From positions 1 through 23,947 of the forward strand of contig CALYNN010000003.1 of the NCBI GenBank assembly GCA_945221685.1: a DNA stretch of 23,947 nucleotides, given 5' to 3'. Below the pieces are notes generated by a model. The model was not told the DNA's origin and ran no database searches. It saw only the letters and a list, made by a program, of their open reading frames with translations. Below are positions 16,297-22,383 of the stretch, in pieces. Within the stretch, counting starts at the first letter, position 1. Every line of letters begins with the position of its first letter. The stretch comes from an uncultured Clostridia bacterium. GTDB taxonomy: Bacteria; Bacillota; Clostridia; Oscillospirales; Acutalibacteraceae. The position numbers were made by a program, and so were the translations under genes.

Positions 16297-18771
16297 TTAG
16301 ATAGATTTAAGAAGTGCAGGAAGTCTTGCTATTGTTCCGCCGAGTCTCCAGAAAATTCTGTTAAATCCGGCGAAGCTTGAGCAGTCGTCATTCAGCATCA
16401 TAAGCAGACCCTCTGCCTGCTCCTGCGAGAATGCACCCATGCTCATTGCAATAAAGTTGCGGATAGGAATTTGGGTAGCCATTGCGGCGAGCATCTTTCC
16501 GTCGCCGTTTGCGTCTGAGCCCATACCCGACATAATCTTTTCAATAAGACCGCAAAGTCTGCCGCCCCACTTTGTGTGGCGAGCGTCATTTAAGCAGCAG
16601 TACAAATCAATTTTCTTTGATTTGTCGATTTCGGGGCTTGGAAGCTCGCCGTAAACTGCGGCAAAATCTTCTCTTGTAATTCCTGCAACATTATTGTAGT
16701 AGTTTGGAGCAGTTTCTCTGTAATCGGGAATTTCTGCTTCAACTGTTGATGTAACGGTCATTGTAGCGGTAAGCTTAATATCACGGCTTGAAGCACCTAC
16801 CATAATATCAAATTCACCTGTTTCAACCATCCAGTCGCCAAGCTTAACATTATAGAAAGCAAATGCGCGCTTTGAAAGCTCTAATGAAACCTCTGTTTCC
16901 TCTCCCGCTTTAAGAAATACCTTCTTGAAAGCACGAAGCTCCTTAACGGGACGGTAAATTGTTGACTCCTTATCGGCAACATATATCTGTGCAACCTCTG
17001 CGCCGTCAACATTGCCTGTATTCTTTATTTTAAAGGAAACCGTTACTGTGTCTGTATCCTTGATACTGTCGGCAGAAAGCTTAATATCGCTGTATTCAAA
17101 GGTGGTATAAGAAAGACCGTAGCCAAACGGAAATACAACATCAAGCTTGGCGGCGTCGTAATATCTGTAACCGATATATACCGACTCTCTGTGCTCAGAT
17201 GTAACAGGACCGCCGGGGTAATTTCCGTAGGTTGGATTAACCTCAAAGGAGGTTGGGTATGTTTCGCTTGTTTTACCCGATGGGTTAACAACGCCTGTAA
17301 GAATATTTGCAACTGCGCCGCCGCTTGCCTGACCGCCGAGACCTGAATTAAGAAGCGCCTTAACCTCGCTGAGCCATGGCATAAGAACAACGGAGCCGCC
17401 TGCAAGAACTACTGCAGTATTTGGATTAGCCTGTGCAACAGCAGATACAAGAGCATTGTGGTTTTCGGGCATATCAATACCCAATCTGTCGTAGCCCTCG
17501 CCCTCAAATTCCTCGGTAAGTCCAACAAATACAACTGCAACATCTGCGTTCTTTGCGGCTTCAACTGCCTCGTTAACCAGCTGAGCGTCGCTCTTTCTGT
17601 TTTTATCCTTTTTAGTAGGAGCCGCCTTGTAGTAGCCCTGTGCATATGTAATGTTAACTCCAAGCTTTTCAAGCTCATCATAAGCGTTTGAAAGCATCGT
17701 AGGATTAATAACAGATGAGCCTGCACCCTGAAAGCGCGGTGCCTTTGCCATTTCACCGATGATAGCAACCCTTTGACCTTCCTTAAGAGGAAGAAGGTTA
17801 TCGTCGTTTTTAAGCAAAACCATTGAGCCTTCTGCAACCTGCTGAGCAATCTTGTGGTGCTCCATAGCGTCAAAGGTGTGCTCCTTTTCAAGTGCCGGCT
17901 TTGACTTAACAATAAGGTCAACAACATTGTCAACTCTCTTGTCAAGCACTGCCTCGTCAAGAGAGCCGTCCTTAACAGCGGCAATAATCTTTTTTGCATT
18001 AAGCTGACCCGAGGAAGGCATTTCCAAATCGGTGCCGTTCTTTAATCCGGGAATTCTATCAACAGAAGCGCCCCAGTCGGTTACAAGCATTCCCTTGAAG
18101 CCCCACTCATTGCGAAGCACCTGCTCCTGAAGCCATTCGTTTTGAGAAGCGTAAACACCGTTTATGCGGTTGTATGAATTCATAACTGTCCAAGGCTGAG
18201 CCTCTTTAACTGCAATCTCAAATGCAGGAAGATATGTTTCGCGCATTGTTCTTTCGTCAATAACCTCGTTGAGCACCATACGAAACGCCTCCTGGGAGTT
18301 GCAGGCAAAGTGCTTGAGTGATGTGCCGACGCCCTTTGACTGAACGCCGTTAATAACTGCGGCAGAGCATTTTCCTGCAAGAAGGGGATCCTCGCTGAAA
18401 TATTCAAAGTTACGGCCGCAAACAGGTGAACGCTTAATGTTTGTACCTGGGCCGAGAATAGTAGAAACCTTTTCCTTTAAGCATTCCTGACCCATAGCCT
18501 CGCCCTCTTTTTCAAGAAGCTCAGGGTCCCAAGAGCAAGAGGATGTAGCGGCAGGAGGGAAGCAGGTAGCAGGTACTGAGTTTCCGAGACCAATTCCGTT
18601 AGAGGTTTTCTTGTCCTTGTTTTGCTTACGCAGACCGTGAGGTCCGTCTGTAATCATAATTTCGGGAAGTCCAAGCTCGGGAGCTGACTCCAAGTGCCAA
18701 TAGTCGTGACCCGAAACAAAAGCCGCCTTTTGCTCCAAAGTCATCTTTTTTACAATTTCCGGGTGTTTCAT
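16297..18771 (-). CDS. Glycoside hydrolase family 3 (beta-glucosidase-like)
   Basis: An 824-residue GH3 enzyme, probably a cytoplasmic beta-glucosidase or beta-xylosidase that releases terminal sugars from imported oligosaccharides. No signal peptide is visible (MKHPEIVKKMTLEQK). The N-terminal barrel (~1-250) has DGPHGLR, the KHFACNSQE substrate loop (K153, H154) and the nucleophile D232 in LVTDWGA. The alpha/beta sandwich (~310-540) holds EEFEGEGYDR, where the acid/base Glu is expected. A fibronectin-III-like domain (~560-660) follows, with the FGYGLSYTTFEYS entry. Residues ~690-824 form an extra C-terminal region unlike classic short GH3s. A site GAGGAG lies 12-13 nt before ATG 18771. Substrate specificity and the role of the extension are not readable from sequence. 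Confidence 0.93.
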   Translation of the reverse strand: MKHPEIVKKMTLEQKAAFVSGHDYWHLESAPELGLPEIMITDGPHGLRKQNKDKKTSNGIGLGNSVPATCFPPAATSSCSWDPELLEKEGEAMGQECLKEKVSTILGPGTNIKRSPVCGRNFEYFSEDPLLAGKCSAAVINGVQSKGVGTSLKHFACNSQEAFRMVLNEVIDERTMRETYLPAFEIAVKEAQPWTVMNSYNRINGVYASQNEWLQEQVLRNEWGFKGMLVTDWGASVDRIPGLKNGTDLEMPSSGQLNAKKIIAAVKDGSLDEAVLDKRVDNVVDLIVKSKPALEKEHTFDAMEHHKIAQQVAEGSMVLLKNDDNLLPLKEGQRVAIIGEMAKAPRFQGAGSSVINPTMLSNAYDELEKLGVNITYAQGYYKAAPTKKDKNRKSDAQLVNEAVEAAKNADVAVVFVGLTEEFEGEGYDRLGIDMPENHNALVSAVAQANPNTAVVLAGGSVVLMPWLSEVKALLNSGLGGQASGGAVANILTGVVNPSGKTSETYPTSFEVNPTYGNYPGGPVTSEHRESVYIGYRYYDAAKLDVVFPFGYGLSYTTFEYSDIKLSADSIKDTDTVTVSFKIKNTGNVDGAEVAQIYVADKESTIYRPVKELRAFKKVFLKAGEETEVSLELSKRAFAFYNVKLGDWMVETGEFDIMVGASSRDIKLTATMTVTSTVEAEIPDYRETAPNYYNNVAGITREDFAAVYGELPSPEIDKSKKIDLYCCLNDARHTKWGGRLCGLIEKIMSGMGSDANGDGKMLAAMATQIPIRNFIAMSMGAFSQEQAEGLLMMLNDDCSSFAGFNRIFWRLGGTIARLPALLKSI

Positions 18772-18809
18772 TAAATAAAAACGCTCCTCTCTAAATTTTT
18801 ACATATAAC

Positions 18810-18838
18810 ATTATACTATAAAAATTTACTTATATCAA
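18810..18838 (-). promoter_or_regulatory. Sigma-A promoter for the GH3 gene
   Basis: On the minus strand, TTGATA (18833-18838) and TATAAT (18810-18815) are spaced by 17 bp, close to consensus. This lies 39 nt upstream of the GH3 start codon. A 9-bp inverted repeat, AAAATTTAC (18821-18829) and GTAAATTTT (18841-18849), flanks the -35 box and is a candidate operator. Confidence 0.8.
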
Positions 18839-18891
18839 CAGTAAATTTTGTTTATTTTTACCACATAATCCAACTCTGCTTTTACTGTTGA
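18835..18891. repeat. 11-bp inverted repeat covering both divergent -35 boxes
   Basis: TCAACAGTAAA (18835-18845) is the exact reverse complement of TTTACTGTTGA (18881-18891), 35 bp apart. Each copy contains most of the -35 hexamer of one divergent promoter plus the same upstream TTTACTG. Such mirror symmetry suggests a shared regulator binding both promoters, but chance similarity of promoter upstream sequence cannot be excluded. Confidence 0.6.
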
Positions 18892-18916
18892 AACAATTTT
18901 AACACTATGGTATAAT
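18888..18916 (+). promoter_or_regulatory. Sigma-A promoter for the 18936 gene
   Basis: TTGAAA (18888-18893) and TATAAT (18911-18916) are spaced by exactly 17 bp. Transcription would begin around 18923, only ~12 nt before ATG 18936. The leader would therefore hold little more than the GAGGTGAG ribosome binding site. Confidence 0.85.
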
Positions 18917-18935
18917 TTTATTCAGAGGTGAGAAT

Positions 18936-20297
18936 ATGCAAAAAGAAAGCCTTGCAGATATTATTACTGATAAAATCAACAGCTTTGCCTTGCTGGATTC
19001 CCGCGTGAAAAATCTTATTATTAACTGTTCGGAAGGCAAGGATGCTCTTGATATAAAAATAGAATTTGAAAATTTTATGGTGCAAATCAGCTACTCATAT
19101 TTAGGTAAAACCTATGGCTACAGATTTGCCGAAAACGAAGAACCGGCAGGATGTCTTAATACGGAATTTTTGTTTCCATTCAGCAGTATTGCCTATTCGA
19201 TTTACGATGTTCACAACGCCGTTGACGACAGGGAATTTGTAAATTTGGAGTTTCATACGCTAAACAGTAATGAGTCGGCAGCCGACGCCGCTGATACTGT
19301 TATTTCCTTTATTCAAAGGCATATTGATGAACTTAACCTTTGCGACGATGATGTGAAAAATGCACTTGAGGATTCCTTTAAAAACGGCATTGAAATCGCT
19401 TCAAGGCGGTATAATTATGAGGATTTAAAGAATAATCCGAAAAAGCTTGAAAAACATAAGGCGAATCTGTATAGCCTTAGGTACGAAAATCCATTTTATG
19501 CCTTTCTTGCTCACGGAAAAGTACATCAGCTTCAAATTTGGCTTGCAAAAAAATCCGCCAAGGGCAAGCTTCTTACCTTTGAAAAAAGGTATTATGATTA
19601 TCTTATGGAAAACGGCTTTAAGGCGGATAATCCCAAGCTTAGCGAAAGGCTTAAAAAGGAGTCTAAAAATCAGCTTCGCCGAAGCTTGCTCTATTATGGC
19701 TTTACTTTAGCTGCGTTTATATTTTCTATGATTATTTGCCTTGTATGCGATTTTGCGGCAGGCGAGCTGTTCTATAAGGATTATTTGCGAGTATTTGATT
19801 TTAATATGTTTTTCAGTATACGAATGATTTTGCTTACGGTATCAATAGAAATTCTTCTTTATCCCGTTATGGTAAAGCTTGTAGGTGAAGAAGCAGTGCT
19901 TCCCGTTGATAAAATAATTGTTGAAAAAAGAAAAATCGCTTGCCCCATTTCCGCCGCAGTTGCCGTGATTTTGATTTGCGCTGAGGTTTTATCCTGTTCA
20001 AAATGTATAGCGCTGGGAGAAAATAATGTTTATCTTTGCAAATCGGCAGGTAAAGCGCAGTATGTTCAGTACAGCGATATTAAGTTGTTTACCGCAGACG
20101 GCTGGGATGACGACGATGGCTTTGAAGAAGATAAAATGTATATTGCAGTTATCAATGATGACTATAATAACTATTATGACATAAGCCGTGACCGAAAGGA
20201 TATTGACGATATTGAAAGGCTTATCAATAAAAATCTGAAGGTCACAAAGGCATATAAATCAGTGCAGGATTTCCAAGAGGAATACTGCGATAATTAA
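18936..20297 (+). CDS. Three-helix membrane protein, unrecognised
   Basis: A 453-residue protein matching no family I recognise. The N-terminal ~245 residues are soluble, with mixed beta (about 25-110) then charged helical segments, and no signal peptide. Three hydrophobic segments follow at about 251-273, 290-314 and 333-354. A second soluble part of ~95 residues ends the protein, with an acidic cluster (DGWDDDDGFEEDK, ~388-400) and a short helix. This topology puts the two soluble parts on opposite sides of the membrane. The YVQYSDIKLF...ISRDRKDIDDIERLI pattern recalls PH-like/YcxB-type domains found after membrane helices, a weak resemblance only. It is transcribed divergently from the GH3 gene from its own strong promoter. 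Codon use resembles its neighbours. ATG 18936 has GAGGTGAG four bases upstream. Confidence 0.75.
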   Translation: MQKESLADIITDKINSFALLDSRVKNLIINCSEGKDALDIKIEFENFMVQISYSYLGKTYGYRFAENEEPAGCLNTEFLFPFSSIAYSIYDVHNAVDDREFVNLEFHTLNSNESAADAADTVISFIQRHIDELNLCDDDVKNALEDSFKNGIEIASRRYNYEDLKNNPKKLEKHKANLYSLRYENPFYAFLAHGKVHQLQIWLAKKSAKGKLLTFEKRYYDYLMENGFKADNPKLSERLKKESKNQLRRSLLYYGFTLAAFIFSMIICLVCDFAAGELFYKDYLRVFDFNMFFSIRMILLTVSIEILLYPVMVKLVGEEAVLPVDKIIVEKRKIACPISAAVAVILICAEVLSCSKCIALGENNVYLCKSAGKAQYVQYSDIKLFTADGWDDDDGFEEDKMYIAVINDDYNNYYDISRDRKDIDDIERLINKNLKVTKAYKSVQDFQEEYCDN

Positions 20298-20328
20298 ACA
20301 GTGCTTTACTGCATTTGCAAACAAAAAC

Positions 20329-20354
20329 ATGGCTTGAACAAGGGTTCAAGCCAT
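20329..20354. repeat. Hairpin, copy 1 of the 24-bp repeated element
   Basis: ATGGCTTGAAC (20329-20339) and GTTCAAGCCAT (20344-20354) form an 11-bp perfect stem with an AAGG loop, 31 nt after the stop of the membrane-protein gene. No T-run follows directly. Confidence 0.8.
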
Positions 20355-20395
20355 CAGCGTGTAGAAAAAGTCTTAAATCAAATTTCTACACGCTG
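20355..20395. repeat. Hairpin with 13-bp perfect stem
   Basis: CAGCGTGTAGAAA (20355-20367) and TTTCTACACGCTG (20383-20395) pair perfectly around a 15-nt loop. It begins at the base directly after the previous hairpin, so the two could stack. Confidence 0.8.
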
Positions 20396-20462
20396 TTAGG
20401 CTTCGAGAAATGGAATTGAATTTCGTTTTCTTGCGAGTGGGAGCTGTACGACGGTACCGCCC

Positions 20463-20532
20463 CCGAGCAAAAAACGAAAAACGCCAAAATAGGCTTGGAT
20501 TCGATGTCCAAGCCTATTTTAATGTTGCTCGG
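20463..20532. repeat. Nested stem-loop (outer 8 bp, inner 14 bp)
   Basis: The inner stem AAAATAGGCTTGGA (20486-20499) / TCCAAGCCTATTTT (20507-20520) is perfect with a 7-nt loop. It has A- and T-rich ends like a bidirectional terminator. The outer arms CCGAGCAA (20463-20470) and TTGCTCGG (20525-20532) enclose it. The structure could be a structured RNA, a small non-coding repeat element, or a terminator. Confidence 0.7.
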
Positions 20533-20624
20533 TCGTTGCCATTTGACTCAATGCCAAAAACAACAATTACTACGAGCAATAACCTATTAATTTTTTCAGC
20601 GTGGTTCAAACCACTTTATCGACA

Positions 20625-20660
20625 GCCTCACGGCTTGAACAAGGGTTCAAGCCATGAGGC
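20625..20660. terminator. Hairpin near the 3' end of the SPFH gene, copy 2 of the 24-bp element
   Basis: GCCTCACGGCTTGAAC (20625-20640) and GTTCAAGCCATGAGGC (20645-20660) form a 16-bp stem with one wobble or mismatch and an AAGG loop. It lies 15 nt beyond the SPFH stop on the minus strand, so it is a likely terminator or 3'-end stabiliser for that operon. A U-tract is missing on the minus side; on + a T-run begins ~10 nt later. Confidence 0.6.
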
Positions 20661-20675
20661 TTTATATGCGTTTTT

Positions 20676-21599
20676 TTATTTTTTTATTGATTCTGTAATG
20701 CCCTCGGCAAGACCTGCAAGGCCCTGGATTTCAGAGGGAATGATAATCTTTGTTGCCTGACCGTCTGCCGCCTTCTCAAATGCCTCAAGAGCCTTAATCT
20801 TAATAACGGCTTCCTTGGCGTCTGCCTCGTTAAGAAGCTTGATAGCGTCGGCGGTGGCCTGCTGAACCTTTAAGATTGCTTCGGCCTCACCCTCGGCCTC
20901 GCGGATTTTTGCTTCCTTAACAGCCTCTGCGTGAAGAATTGCAGATTGCTTTTCTGCCTCGGCTTCAAGAATTTTTGATTCCTTGTGACCTTCTGCAACA
21001 AGGATTTTTGATTGCTTTTCACCCTCGGCACGAAGGATGGACTCTCTTCTCTCGCGCTCTGCCTTCATTTGCTTTTCCATTGCGTCCTGAATTTCACGGG
21101 GCGGAATAATGTTTTTAAGCTCAACTCTGTTAACCTTAATGCCCCAAGGGTCAGTTGCTTCGTCAAGAATTACTCTGATTTTGGCATTTATGGTGTCACG
21201 GGAGGTAAGGGTTGAGTCAAGCTCAAGCTCACCGATTATGTTACGCAGGGTAGTTGCCGAAAGATTTTCAATGGCGGAAATAGGACTTTCTACACCGTAG
21301 GTATAAAGCTTTGGGTCGGTAATCTGATAAAATACAACCGTGTCAATCTGCATTGTAACATTATCCTTTGTGATAACCGGCTGTGGCTTAAAGTCAACCA
21401 CCTGCTCCTTAAGCGAAACTATTTTTACAATTCTGTCCACAAAGGGAACCTTAACATGCAAGCCTGTCTGCCAGGTGCTGTAAAATGTACCGAGTCTTTC
21501 AACAACATATGCTTTAGACTGCGGAACTACTCTGATGTTGGCAAGAATAAGAGCCAACAGTGCAATAATAACTATTGCAATGATTACGAATTTTAACAT
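20676..21599 (-). CDS. SPFH/stomatin-like membrane protein (QmcA/HflK-C type)
   Basis: A 307-residue SPFH-domain protein. A single N-terminal hydrophobic segment (about 3-22) is followed by the SPFH/band-7 domain (~25-185) with VVERLGTF, GLHVKVPFVD and NRVELKNIIPP. A long Ala/Glu/Lys coiled coil (~190-265) contains degenerate repeats of the form KQSKILVAEGHKESKILEAEAE. The last ~25 residues are hydrophobic. Such proteins form large ring or cage assemblies that organise membrane microdomains, and several control membrane proteases. The gene lies 45 nt after an NfeD-type gene, the usual bacterial stomatin-NfeD pairing. AAAGGAG precedes ATG 21599. Exact partner and role are unknown. Confidence 0.95.
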   Translation of the reverse strand: MLKFVIIAIVIIALLALILANIRVVPQSKAYVVERLGTFYSTWQTGLHVKVPFVDRIVKIVSLKEQVVDFKPQPVITKDNVTMQIDTVVFYQITDPKLYTYGVESPISAIENLSATTLRNIIGELELDSTLTSRDTINAKIRVILDEATDPWGIKVNRVELKNIIPPREIQDAMEKQMKAERERRESILRAEGEKQSKILVAEGHKESKILEAEAEKQSAILHAEAVKEAKIREAEGEAEAILKVQQATADAIKLLNEADAKEAVIKIKALEAFEKAADGQATKIIIPSEIQGLAGLAEGITESIKK

Positions 21600-21644
21600 A
21601 TTTTTCTCCTTTATTTACGACAGCAAATGCTGCCAAATTTGTTT

Positions 21645-22085
21645 TTAATTCTCTTGCTTAACAATAAGCTTTACGCCGCTGATTTCAACAATTTCAACCC
21701 TTGAGCCTGCCGGTATAACGCTTCCGTCTGCAGAACGGGCGGTCCATATTTTACCGTCAACCTTAACCTCGCCCATAGAATTAATATTGTCAATATCCTG
21801 CTGTACTATACCGATTTGGTTAAGCGCCCTGTCGGCATTTGTTCGTTGCATTTTAGGTGTAATAAACTTTCTTACCAAAGGTCTTGTGATTGCAAGAGCC
21901 AAAATTGTTACGATTATGAAAATAACAATTTGCAGATATAGAGGCGCTTTAAGTGCCGCCGCTGCAAGCCCTGCTATCGAGCCTATTACAAACCATATTG
22001 AAACAAGCTGTGCAGTAGCCGCCTCCAGTACCCCGAAGATTATTATTGCCGCTGCCCAGACAATATACATTGTGTTTTCAGCCAT
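21645..22085 (-). CDS. NfeD-like membrane protein (short form)
   Basis: A 146-residue short NfeD protein without the N-terminal ClpP-like protease domain. Three hydrophobic segments (about 7-24, 26-46 and 50-70) are followed by a soluble OB-fold domain (~80-146) with GxVxVDGKxWTARSADGSVIPAGSRVEIVEISGVKLIV, shown here with gaps (x), a typical NfeD tail. It is encoded just upstream of its stomatin-like partner and the two probably form one complex. The start chosen is ATG 22085, which has AGGAGGTGA (22091-22099) at ideal spacing. A longer frame from 22109 would run through this site and is rejected. Confidence 0.93.
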   Translation of the reverse strand: MAENTMYIVWAAAIIIFGVLEAATAQLVSIWFVIGSIAGLAAAALKAPLYLQIVIFIIVTILALAITRPLVRKFITPKMQRTNADRALNQIGIVQQDIDNINSMGEVKVDGKIWTARSADGSVIPAGSRVEIVEISGVKLIVKQEN

Positions 22086-22090
22086 TGTAA

Positions 22091-22099
22091 TCACCTCCT
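22091..22099 (-). promoter_or_regulatory. Ribosome binding site deciding the NfeD start
   Basis: AGGAGGTGA on the minus strand, 5 nt before ATG 22085, is a near-perfect match to the 16S 3' end. It excludes the in-frame upstream ATG at 22109. Confidence 0.9.
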
Positions 22100-22173
22100 G
22101 TTTTTTCATTCACATTATATAATGCTTCGATAGGAAATATGAGTGGTTTTCATATTTTCCATATCGTGTGCTT

Positions 22174-22202
22174 ATTATACCATATTTCGACGGAATTTTC
22201 AA
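22174..22202 (-). promoter_or_regulatory. Sigma-A promoter for the nfeD-SPFH operon
   Basis: On the minus strand, TTGAAA (22197-22202) and TATAAT (22174-22179) are spaced by 17 bp. This predicts an ~80-nt leader to ATG 22085. That leader contains a 12-bp perfect palindrome, CATTATATAATG (22113-22124), of unknown role. Confidence 0.82.
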
Positions 22203-22235
22203 TATCTTGTGCCTGCGCCCTACGGAATTTACAAT
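22190..22235. repeat. Repeated 14-mer in the divergent intergenic region
   Basis: ACGGAATTTTCAAT (22190-22203) and ACGGAATTTACAAT (22222-22235) differ at one base and start 32 bp apart, about three DNA turns. The first covers the -35 box of the nfeD promoter. A looser copy, ACGGAAATTTG, occurs at 22310-22320 beside the other promoter. These are candidate binding sites for one regulator. Confidence 0.5.
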
Positions 22236-22313
22236 CTGTTAATAATCGATACAAGGAGTTGTATTTGAAATTTTACAGTGTTATTCCTGTGGTATATATT
22301 ATTTCTTTTACGG

Positions 22314-22331
22314 AAATTTGTTTACAAATTT
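22314..22331. promoter_or_regulatory. Palindrome overlapping the -35 box of the secreted-protein promoter
   Basis: AAATTTGT (22314-22321) and ACAAATTT (22324-22331) form an 8-bp perfect inverted repeat with a 2-bp centre. It overlaps the TTTACA -35 box (22321-22326), an arrangement typical of a repressor operator. Confidence 0.5.
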
Positions 22332-22349
22332 TTGCCGTTGTGATATATT
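22321..22349 (+). promoter_or_regulatory. Probable promoter for the transglutaminase-like gene
   Basis: TTTACA (22321-22326) and TATATT (22344-22349) are spaced by 17 bp. Transcription would start near 22356, ~28 nt before the TTG start at 22384. Confidence 0.65.
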
Positions 22350-22383
22350 TACAGTGTAAAAACATATGCAGAGGTAGATTATA

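Larger units (their letters stand above)
20298..20675. repeat. Gene-free interval packed with hairpins
   Basis: This 378-bp interval between the membrane-protein gene and the SPFH gene has no credible gene. It holds at least four near-perfect stem-loops: 20329-20354, 20355-20395, 20486-20520 (nested in 20463-20532) and 20625-20660. The first and last share an identical 24-bp core beginning GGCTTGAAC and ending TTCAAGCCAT. An open frame crossing the interval (20410-20760) is Arg-rich, runs antisense into the SPFH gene and is unlikely to be translated. The convergent genes on both sides need terminators, which some of these hairpins probably provide. Confidence 0.75.

Noticed and set aside
17409..17999. 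196-codon frame on the same strand as, and inside, the GH3 gene
   Set aside because: It is an alternative frame of a well-conserved GH3 coding region, Leu/Arg/Thr-rich and not protein-like.
20329..20660. CRISPR array from the repeated 24-bp element
   Set aside because: Only two copies about 300 bp apart, no regular spacers and no cas genes.
20410..20760. Open frame of 116 codons on + across the hairpin interval
   Set aside because: It runs through stem-loops and antisense into the SPFH gene. It is Arg-rich at the start, lacks a ribosome binding site and looks like accidental coding.
22086..22109. Upstream start for the NfeD gene
   Set aside because: This stretch contains the ribosome binding site for ATG 22085.
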